NCBI RefSeq assembly: GCF_002845745.1
Contig: NZ_PIUM01000001.1
Span: forward strand, 248,001 to 312,000
Source: Telmatospirillum siberiense
Lineage (GTDB): Bacteria > Pseudomonadota > Alphaproteobacteria > Rhodospirillales > Magnetospirillaceae
Length of the DNA stretch: 64,000 bases
Direction: 5' to 3'
Shown here piece after piece: positions 45,265 through 52,548 of this stretch (its first letter is position 1; the number at the start of each line of letters is the position of its first letter). The translations under genes and the position numbers were made by a program. The notes beneath the pieces were generated by a model. The model ran no database searches and was not told the DNA's origin. It was given only the letters and a program-made list of their open reading frames with translations.

Positions 45265-46689
45265 TCAGCCCTCCAGCACCCAGGTGTCCTTGGTGCCGCC
45301 GCCTTGCGACGAATTCACCACCAGCGATCCGTCGCCCAGCGCCACGCGGGTCAGGCCGCCGGGAACGACGGCCATTCCGTCGCGCCCGGTCAGCACGAAA
45401 GGCCGCAAGTCGACATGGCGGGGGGCCACCCCCTCCTCGACAAAGGTCGGACAGGTCGACAGCGCCAGCGTCGGCTGGGCGATATAGCCGTCCGGATCGT
45501 CGATGATCAGGCGACGGAACTTCTCATGCTCCTCCTTGGTTGCCTTGGGGCCGATCAGCATGCCGTAGCCGCCCGAACCTTGCGTTTCCTTGACCACCAG
45601 ATCGGCGATGTTCTCCAGCACATAGGCCCGGTCGTCGGGGCGATTGCAGCGATAGGTTTCGACGTTTTTCAAGATCGGTTCTTCGCCCAGGTAAAAGCGG
45701 ATGATGTCGGGCACGTAAGGGTAGGTCGACTTGTCGTCGGCGACGCCGGTGCCGATGGCGTTGGCCAGCGTCACACCGCCGTTGCGGTAGACCGAAAGCA
45801 GTCCGGGCACGCCCAGCAGGCAGTCGGGATTGAAGGCCAGGGGATCGATGCAATCGTCGTCGAGGCGGCGGTAGATGACGTCGACCCGGCGGGGGCCCTG
45901 GGTGGTGCGCATCCAGACCGCGTCGTCACGGACGAACAGATCCTGGCCCTCGACCAGTTCGACGCCCATCTCCTCGGCCAGGAAGGCGTGCTCGAAATAG
46001 GCGCTGTTGTAGGGGCCGGGGGTCAGTACGGCCACCGTCGGGCTGTGGCGCGCCGCGGCCGGCGCCACCGAGCGCAACTGGCGCAGCAGCTCGGACGGGT
46101 AATGGTCGACCGGCGCGACGCGGTTTTCCGAGAAAAGATGCGGGAACAGCCGCATCATCACGGCGCGGTTCTCCAGCATGTAGGAAACGCCGGAGGGCGT
46201 CCGCAGATTATCCTCGAGAACATGGAATTCGCCCTCGCGGACGCGAATCACGTCGATGCCGGCGATATGGACGTAAACCCCGCCGGGGACGTCGACATCC
46301 TTCATCTCGGGCCGGTAAAGGTCGTTTTTGAGAATATGTCCGGAGGGGATGATGCCGGCCCGCATGATCTCCTGGCCGTGATAGATGTCGCCCAGGAACA
46401 TTTGCAGGGCGCGCACCCGCTGGAACAGGCCCTTTTCGAGGATTTTCCATTCCTCGTGGGCGAGGGCGCGGGGAATGATGTCGAAGGGAATCAGCCGTTC
46501 GGTGCCCGCCGCGCTGCCGTAGACGGCGAAGGTGATGCCGATGCGCTGGAACAGCAGATCCGCTTGTTCCCGTTTGGTGGCGAAGGTGTTGGAGGGGGTG
46601 GCTTCAAGCCATTTGGCGATCTTGTCATAGGGCGGGCGAAGCGCTCCGTCCGAACCGTACATCTCATCGAAAATGCCGTTCAACGCCAT
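45265..46689 (-). CDS. Circularly permuted type 2 ATP-grasp protein
   Basis: A 474-residue cytosolic protein of the circularly permuted ATP-grasp family (DUF404/DUF407 type). Family signatures include FDEMYGSDGALRPPYDKI at the N-terminus, VLEDNLRTPSGVSYMLENR and LVVKETQGSGGYGML. It is predicted to form peptide or amide bonds using ATP; product unknown. It is the first gene of the operon with alpha-E and transglutaminase. The ATG at 46689 follows AGGAGA, so this start is well supported although the frame is open to 46734. Confidence 0.9.
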   Translation of the reverse strand: MALNGIFDEMYGSDGALRPPYDKIAKWLEATPSNTFATKREQADLLFQRIGITFAVYGSAAGTERLIPFDIIPRALAHEEWKILEKGLFQRVRALQMFLGDIYHGQEIMRAGIIPSGHILKNDLYRPEMKDVDVPGGVYVHIAGIDVIRVREGEFHVLEDNLRTPSGVSYMLENRAVMMRLFPHLFSENRVAPVDHYPSELLRQLRSVAPAAARHSPTVAVLTPGPYNSAYFEHAFLAEEMGVELVEGQDLFVRDDAVWMRTTQGPRRVDVIYRRLDDDCIDPLAFNPDCLLGVPGLLSVYRNGGVTLANAIGTGVADDKSTYPYVPDIIRFYLGEEPILKNVETYRCNRPDDRAYVLENIADLVVKETQGSGGYGMLIGPKATKEEHEKFRRLIIDDPDGYIAQPTLALSTCPTFVEEGVAPRHVDLRPFVLTGRDGMAVVPGGLTRVALGDGSLVVNSSQGGGTKDTWVLEG

Positions 46690-46890
46690 AGGCTCTTCTC
46701 CTGCTGATCGGCCTTTGTAAGCTGTATCAAGCAATTAGGATGCCAAAGCCGCGGGCGGCTCCGCCGCTGAGATTCGTGATCGCATCAGGCCGGCGGCCTT
46801 GCCCGGAGATTAAGCAATAGCTCCTTCCCCTCGAAGAGAAAAGCCTAATCCCTGTGCAAAAGGTCGGGGCCCGTTTCGAGGCGTGCTTCT

Positions 46891-47532
46891 TCAGCTCGGC
46901 GTGGAGGTCTGCCAGCCGGAGGTCATGGCGATGCGGACCGCCTGGGCGCGGTTGATGGCGCCGATCTTGCGGTAGACGTTGCGCAGATGAATCTTGATGG
47001 TGATTTCCTGCAGATCGAGGCGCCTGGCGATTTCCTTGTTGGTCATCCCCTCGATCAGATAACCCAGGATCTCGCGTTCGCGGGCCGACAGGGTGGCCAG
47101 GGGCGAGGTCGGTATCTTGCGTTCGATGGGCGTGTTGTCCAGCAGAATGCTGGACGGAAGATAGGATTCGCCTTCCAGAACCAGCTTCAAGGCGTTGATC
47201 AACGCAGTTCCGCTGATGGTCTTCGGAATATAGCCGGCGGCGCCGGCCTTGACGGCGGCCAGGACCTCGTCGCGTTCGACATGTCCGGACAGGATGACGA
47301 CGGGAACGTTCGGATGGGCGCGACGCATCCTTTCGACCCCCTGGAGGCCGTTCATACCGGGCATTTTCAAATCCAGAAGAACCAGATCCAGGCTTTCCGA
47401 TGCGTTCGCCATGGCAAAGGCGTCATCGAAATTGGCTGCGTCGAGAATGGTCGCTTCGTGGTCCAGCTCGTAAAGGAAAGGCTTGAGGCCATCCCTGATT
47501 AAATTGTGGTCGTCGGCCACGAGGATATGCAT
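46891..47532 (-). CDS. NarL/FixJ-type response regulator
   Basis: A 213-residue two-component regulator. The receiver domain has the acidic pair in VADDHN, the phosphoacceptor Asp in LVLLDLKMPGMNG and the conserved Lys in YIPKTISG. The LuxR-type helix-turn-helix follows (about 145-205; LSAREREILGYL, MTNKEIARRL). It lies directly downstream of the hybrid kinase gene and upstream of the ATP-grasp operon on the same strand. The ATG at 47532 follows AAAGAGG. It likely receives phosphate from the neighbouring kinase. Confidence 0.92.
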   Translation of the reverse strand: MHILVADDHNLIRDGLKPFLYELDHEATILDAANFDDAFAMANASESLDLVLLDLKMPGMNGLQGVERMRRAHPNVPVVILSGHVERDEVLAAVKAGAAGYIPKTISGTALINALKLVLEGESYLPSSILLDNTPIERKIPTSPLATLSAREREILGYLIEGMTNKEIARRLDLQEITIKIHLRNVYRKIGAINRAQAVRIAMTSGWQTSTPS

Positions 47533-47628
47533 CTGACCTCTTTCCGGTAGAACCACGTTAAGGAAACTCACTATACAAAAGCTGTTACATGGAAAGCAAA
47601 AAAACTTACGGACCACTTTGAACTTTGT

Positions 47629-49764
47629 TCAGGGACTATGCAGTAAATTCTCGATCGCCTTGGCCATGGCCGCCAAACTGATGGGCTTTTTCAAAATAGT
47701 CAGCGCGGGGGCCGCGGCGTCTTCCAGACTTTCGGTAGTCCCAATATGACCCGTGACTACGACTATCGGTAGGGCGGGAGAAACCTTTCGTAACTTGCGG
47801 ACTAATTCCTCGCCATCCCCATCCGGCATGCGAACGTCGGTCACGACGACGTCCGCCGGATCGCTCTCGAACAGATGGAAGGCGGTATTGCCGCTGGTCG
47901 CCTGGCTGACCCGGTAGCCGAATTCCCGAAGATAGGTGCCCATGGTATCGATGGCCTGCGGTTCGTCATCGACCAGCAGGATATGGCGACGCGCCGGGCC
48001 GGCCGGGAAGGCGGTATCCACAGGCGCCGGATCCGCTCCGCCGGTGCTGCGAGGCTGTTCGCCGGCGAGCGGCAGGGTGATGGTGAACTGCGCCCCTCGC
48101 GGCGACAGATTGCGCGCCTCCAGGCGTCCGCCCATCGCGGTGATGATGCCGAAGCTGACCGAAAGGCCGAGACCGGTGCCGCTGCCGACCTCCTTGGTGG
48201 TGAAAAACGGTTCGAAGATGCGATCGAGATGGGGCTCGCCGATGCCCGTGCCATTGTCGGCGACGACGATCCTCAGATCGCCGGACGGAGAGAGGGCCGT
48301 CTCGACGAGGATCCTGCCCGCCTGCGCCGCCATCGTGTTGACGGTTTTGACGGCATCCTGGGCATTGGTCAGCAGATTGATGATGACCTGTTCGAGTTGC
48401 ACCGGCCGTCCGAGGACGGGGCAGGATTGGCCGGGCACGGCCGATGTGACCTCGATACCGTCGGCCTGCAGTTGGGATTCCATCAGTTGCACGGCCATCG
48501 ACACGGAATCGCGGGCGTCGAAGACGGCCACGGAGCCGGTGTCCTGGCGGCTGAAAATGCGGATGTGGTCGATGATCTCCGCCATGCGGCCGGCTTGGGC
48601 CGCCATCAGGGCGAATTGCTTTTCCTGATATTCCTGGCTCGCCTTGCGCCGGTCGATCATCAGAAGGGCGCCCTCCGCGGCCATGCGGATGATGTTGATC
48701 GGCTGGCTCAGCTCATGGGCCATGCCGGCCGCCATTTCACCCAAGGTGGCGAGCTTGGCCGTCTGCACCAGTTGTTCCTGAACCTGTTTGCGCTCGGTGA
48801 TGTCGCGGATCACCACCTGGCGGGCATGGACGCCATGGAAAATGATCGAGGCGGCGGTGACTTCCGCGGCGAAGACGCCGCCGTCGAGACGGGTCAGCCG
48901 CTCCTCGACCACTCCCTCGGGGATGCCTTCCGCCTCCAGATGCGGATGGTGACCGCCGGAAGGTTCGGATTGCATCAGATCGATCATCCTCTTGCCCACC
49001 AGCGGTGTGCCCGGCGCGGCGTGGAACAGGGTATCGGCGGCCGAATTGGAGAAGATGATGATGCCTTGAGTATGAACGATGATGGCATCCGGCGATAATT
49101 CCACCAGGGACCGGTACCGTCCCTCGGATTCCTTCAGCTCCTGGGCGGCGCGCCGCTTTTCGAACTGCATCCGCTGCATGCCGATGCCCCAGGCGGTGTT
49201 GCGGGCCAGCTTCGCCATCAGAAGCAGCTCGTCCGGGTCGAAGGGGGCGGTGTCGCCGGAATAAAGCCCGATGACGCCGATCACCGATCCCTCGACCTCC
49301 AGCGGCAGGGAGACGGTGGCCTGGAAGCCGCGGCGCAAGGCGGCATCGCGCCAGGGGGCGAATTCCGGGGCATTGACATAGGTCAGCTGCGGCTGGGCCG
49401 AACGGACGGCCCGGCTGACCGGCCCGCCGCCATGATCGCTCTTGCCCCAAGTCATCCGGGTTTCCGCCAGATAGCCGTTGTCCCTGCCGAAGCGGGCGAC
49501 CGGCCAGACCGAGCATTCGTCGTCATGCTGGACATAGCCGACCCAGGCGAAGGCATAGCTGCCGACCTCGACCAGAATGCGGCAGATCTCGTTCAGGAGC
49601 TGCTGTTCGTCCGTGGCCCGGATCAGGGCCTCCGTCGCTCGGGTCAGCGTCGCCAGGGCGCGGTTGACGCGCAGCAATTCGCGTTCCCGGGCTTCCAGTT
49701 CGACTGCCGGCCGCGCCGCGCCGCGCGGCGGTTTTGTCGTCGGTGTGTTACTCATTGGTTCCAT
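47629..49764 (-). CDS. Hybrid sensor histidine kinase (GAF-PAS-HisKA-HATPase-REC)
   Basis: A 711-residue soluble kinase without evident membrane helices. In order: GAF-type domain (about 50-205), PAS domain (about 215-330), HisKA with the phospho-acceptor His in MAAGMAHELSQP, ATPase domain with N-box LLTNAQDAV, G1 DNGTGIG and G2 GTGLGLSVSF, and a C-terminal receiver (about 595-711) with Asp in VVTDVRMPDGDG and Lys in ILKKPIS. It probably senses a cytosolic signal by GAF or PAS and passes phosphate to its own receiver and to the NarL-type regulator downstream. The start may be at 49764 or at the fourth codon. Confidence 0.9.
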   Translation of the reverse strand: MEPMSNTPTTKPPRGAARPAVELEARERELLRVNRALATLTRATEALIRATDEQQLLNEICRILVEVGSYAFAWVGYVQHDDECSVWPVARFGRDNGYLAETRMTWGKSDHGGGPVSRAVRSAQPQLTYVNAPEFAPWRDAALRRGFQATVSLPLEVEGSVIGVIGLYSGDTAPFDPDELLLMAKLARNTAWGIGMQRMQFEKRRAAQELKESEGRYRSLVELSPDAIIVHTQGIIIFSNSAADTLFHAAPGTPLVGKRMIDLMQSEPSGGHHPHLEAEGIPEGVVEERLTRLDGGVFAAEVTAASIIFHGVHARQVVIRDITERKQVQEQLVQTAKLATLGEMAAGMAHELSQPINIIRMAAEGALLMIDRRKASQEYQEKQFALMAAQAGRMAEIIDHIRIFSRQDTGSVAVFDARDSVSMAVQLMESQLQADGIEVTSAVPGQSCPVLGRPVQLEQVIINLLTNAQDAVKTVNTMAAQAGRILVETALSPSGDLRIVVADNGTGIGEPHLDRIFEPFFTTKEVGSGTGLGLSVSFGIITAMGGRLEARNLSPRGAQFTITLPLAGEQPRSTGGADPAPVDTAFPAGPARRHILLVDDEPQAIDTMGTYLREFGYRVSQATSGNTAFHLFESDPADVVVTDVRMPDGDGEELVRKLRKVSPALPIVVVTGHIGTTESLEDAAAPALTILKKPISLAAMAKAIENLLHSP

Positions 49765-49896
49765 CCGACCCTTTCGGCCTCCAGTCCCTTAGAAACCGGG
49801 CACCGATTTCTGGTGGATCCGCCACGCTACCGGATGAGGCCCCGCCTGCAAATCATCCTGAAGTTCCGGCCGTCACGTCGCAACCCTGTCAACTAT

Positions 49897-50556
49897 TCAA
49901 ACGCAGTAAAACCGAAGGGCTGAGCTTTCCTCACGCAGGCGTTCGGTCGGCAGCCCGTCTTCATCGATCAGGCCATGATGGCGCAGGATCCGTAAATTCT
50001 TAAGGAAATGGGCGCGGTTTTCCGGACGGTCTCCGCCTTCCAGCCAGTTCTGTTCGATGAACGCCAGAATGGCCGGTTGATCCAGGGCCGCCTCCCACAG
50101 AATTCCCTGCAGCGAGGCCAACGCCTCCTCCTGGTCGCGTTCGACGCCGAAAACCGTCGCCGCCGCGTCGGCTTCGGCCCGCCGTCCCGTCTCGGGTCCG
50201 GCGCCCAGGCCGAAATCATAGACGCTTCGGCGATCGGGGCTCGCGCATTGCAGATGGCCCACTTCGTGGATGATCACGCTGGGTTCGCATCCGGCGCGCA
50301 CTGCCTGGCCATCCCAGGTAAATCCGGCGCGCGGCGTTTCGTCGATGGTCTCCATGTGAAATCGATGGCAGAGGGCGACCGCCTGCCGATGATGCCGGGG
50401 GTCTTCGGAGAGCGAGAGGGCGTCGCTCTCGACCAGATCCAGGCTGGCGGCAATGCGGCGGAATACCGTCCGCGCCAGATCCTCTCCGGCCAGGCTGTGT
50501 TCAAAACGGTGGAGCAGGGCCGGCAGATCGTCGATGGTAATGGGTGTCAGGATCAT
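49897..50556 (-). CDS. HExxH putative metalloprotein, possibly EpmC-like
   Basis: A 219-residue cytosolic protein of unknown function. The clearest element is HEVGH at residues 97-101, a zinc or iron HExxH motif, within IIHEVGHLQCA, followed by RRSVYDFGLGAG and a downstream acidic AEADAAA. This pattern (HExxH, about ten residues, then RR...DFG) is reminiscent of EpmC/YfcM, the elongation factor P hydroxylase, although overall similarity is not strong enough for me to name it. It could instead be a zinc peptidase. It is divergent from the exported-protein gene at 50629. Confidence 0.6.
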   Translation of the reverse strand: MILTPITIDDLPALLHRFEHSLAGEDLARTVFRRIAASLDLVESDALSLSEDPRHHRQAVALCHRFHMETIDETPRAGFTWDGQAVRAGCEPSVIIHEVGHLQCASPDRRSVYDFGLGAGPETGRRAEADAAATVFGVERDQEEALASLQGILWEAALDQPAILAFIEQNWLEGGDRPENRAHFLKNLRILRHHGLIDEDGLPTERLREESSALRFYCV

Positions 50557-50628
50557 TTTATTTCCGAAGTTCCGATTTTCGCCTTATTTGCCGCTATAGT
50601 ATGCCTCCTGCCAAGGAGGTCGTTCACG

Positions 50629-51258
50629 GTGTCCCGTTTTCTTCTGATGTTTGTCCTCGCCATCGGCGCCCTTTTTTCGCGCATGCCCGAAAGCCGGGCC
50701 GCGGCGGTCGGCCTGCCCGAGCTTTTGGATGCGCAGGTGGAGTATACGGCCGAATTTTATCTTGTCTCCGACAAGGGCCGTTTTCAGGGATCGGTGATCC
50801 ACGCGCCGGGCCGCGAGCGGCGCGATTTTGATACCACGGGCGGGCGTCAGGCCTTGCTGCTGCGCCGCGATATCGATCAGGCGGCGATGATGTGGCCCGA
50901 ACGCAAATGGTACGTCGCCACCAGTTTCCTGTCCGTTGCCGGCATGATCGGCGGTTTCGACGGTGTCAGCGTCGAACGCAAGGCGGATGGAACGGAAAGG
51001 ATCTCGGGTGAAATGACCACCCGTTACCAGGTGTCCGGCGACAGCTCCGGCGGCGGCAGTTTCCAAGGCCGCATGTGGGTCACGAAGGATGGCATCCTGA
51101 TGAAGCTGGTCGGCAAGGTCGCCTTCAACGGTCGCCAGATCCCGGTGGAGACCGCCTTGTCCAACGTCCTGCGGGTCAAAGCCGACAACGCGGCCTTCGT
51201 GCTGCCCGCCGATTACAAGGGGCTGCCCCTCGATTTCGCCAAGCTCGGCCTCCACTGA
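50629..51258 (+). CDS. Exported protein of unknown function
   Basis: A 209-residue protein with a signal peptide (RFLLMFVLAIGALFSRMPESRAAA). The mature part is beta-rich, with VEYTAEFYLVSDKGRFQGSV near the start and GRMWVTKDGILMKLVGKV in the middle, a pattern like LolA/DUF4412-type periplasmic proteins. I cannot assign a function. The GTG start at 50629 follows a perfect AAGGAGGT nine bases before it. No partner gene is visible downstream; a repeat remnant follows. Confidence 0.7.
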   Translation: MSRFLLMFVLAIGALFSRMPESRAAAVGLPELLDAQVEYTAEFYLVSDKGRFQGSVIHAPGRERRDFDTTGGRQALLLRRDIDQAAMMWPERKWYVATSFLSVAGMIGGFDGVSVERKADGTERISGEMTTRYQVSGDSSGGGSFQGRMWVTKDGILMKLVGKVAFNGRQIPVETALSNVLRVKADNAAFVLPADYKGLPLDFAKLGLH

Positions 51259-51297
51259 TCGCTTAGCGAGAGGGGCAAGGGGGCGGGCTTCATAGCC

Positions 51298-51349
51298 TTC
51301 TCCCTCACCCGCTCGCTCACGCTCGCCGCCCTCTCCCACAAGGGGCGAT
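51298..51349. repeat. Partial copy of the palindromic repeat family
   Basis: About 50 bases (CTCCCTCACCCGCTCGCTCA, then CTCTCCCACAAGGGGCGA) match the right half of copies 1-3. The left half is degenerate (AGAGGGGCAAGG near 51270). It fills the gap between the exported-protein gene and the convergent lyase gene. Confidence 0.5.
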
Positions 51350-51351
51350 GC

Positions 51352-52548
51352 TCATAGCGCCTCCGCCTTGGCTCGCCTCGGCACCAGCGCCAGCGTTCGG
51401 GCAAGGTCGGCAATCAGGGCGGACGGATCCTCCAGGCCGATATGCAGGCGGATCACCGCCGGACATTCCCGCCAGTCGGTCACGCTGCGGATGGCGGTCA
51501 TCTCGGAAAGCGTCGCCAAGCTTTCGAAGCCGCCCCACGACGCCCCGATACCGAAAAGCTCCAGGCGGTCGATGACGTCCGCGGCGGTCTGGCGGGAGCG
51601 GTCTTTCAAGGAGACGGAAATCAGTCCATTGGTGCCGCTGAAATCGCGGCGCCACAGCGCGTGACCGGGGTGTTCCGGCAAGGCCGGGCAGAAGACCGCT
51701 TCCACCGCCTCATGGTTTTGCAGCCATTTCGCCACCTGCAGGGCGTGCTCCTGGTGCATCTGTAAGCGCGCGGCCAGACTGCGCGCGCCGCGAAGCACCA
51801 GCCATGAATCGTCGGGGCTGACCGCCACCCCCATGGCGTCGCAGCAGGCGCCCAGTCGTGGCCACAGGGCTTCGGTGCAGGTGGCCGCGCCCATCATCAC
51901 ATCGGCGTGTCCACCCAGGTATTTCGTCGCCGCCGAGACGGAGATGTCGGCGCCGAGCGCCAGCGGCCGGTAGAGCACCCCGGCTCCCCAGGAGTTGTCA
52001 GCCGCCACCAGGATTCCCCGTGGCCGGGCGATCGCGGCGATTTTCGGCAGATCGCACAATTCGTAGACGACGGAGCCGGGACATTCCAGATAGATCATCC
52101 GGGTCGACGGTAGGATCTTTTCCTCCAGATCGTGCCCGTCGGCGGCGAAATAATCATAACGGATGCCGAACCTGTCGAAGAAATGCCGGGCGAAATTGCG
52201 CACCGGGTCATAGACGGAATCGCCGATCAGCAGATGGTCGCCCGGTTCCAGGAGGGCGATGAACATCTGGGCGATGGCGGCCAGCCCGGTCGGGAAAAGC
52301 CGGGTCCGGTAACCACCTTCCAATTCGGTGATCAGATCCTCCAGGGCGAATCCCGTCACATTGCCGCGCGCGCCGTAGCTGAGAAGGCGTTCGCTGCCGC
52401 GCCGGGCGCGGATGTCCTGCATATGGGCGACGGAATCGAAAAGCACCGTGCTCATGCGCACCACCGGCGGATTGACCGGTATTCCGCCTTCGACGGGGCT
52501 ATGGCGCCCGCTGTGGACGAGGCGGGTCAACAACGTCTTGTCGTTCAT
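51352..52548 (-). CDS. Cystathionine beta-lyase-like PLP enzyme
   Basis: A 398-residue PLP enzyme of the Cys/Met metabolism family, closest to MetC-type cystathionine beta-lyases. The PLP lysine is in SVSAATKYLGGHADV, and the YGARGNVT and LFPTGLAAI segments are typical. MetC-type enzymes cleave C-S bonds and many also act on cystine or cysteine. It is the last gene of the sulfur amino acid operon; its ATG overlaps the rhodanese stop by four bases. In this context a cystine/cysteine desulfhydrase role is plausible. Confidence 0.88.
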   Translation of the reverse strand: MNDKTLLTRLVHSGRHSPVEGGIPVNPPVVRMSTVLFDSVAHMQDIRARRGSERLLSYGARGNVTGFALEDLITELEGGYRTRLFPTGLAAIAQMFIALLEPGDHLLIGDSVYDPVRNFARHFFDRFGIRYDYFAADGHDLEEKILPSTRMIYLECPGSVVYELCDLPKIAAIARPRGILVAADNSWGAGVLYRPLALGADISVSAATKYLGGHADVMMGAATCTEALWPRLGACCDAMGVAVSPDDSWLVLRGARSLAARLQMHQEHALQVAKWLQNHEAVEAVFCPALPEHPGHALWRRDFSGTNGLISVSLKDRSRQTAADVIDRLELFGIGASWGGFESLATLSEMTAIRSVTDWRECPAVIRLHIGLEDPSALIADLARTLALVPRRAKAEAL

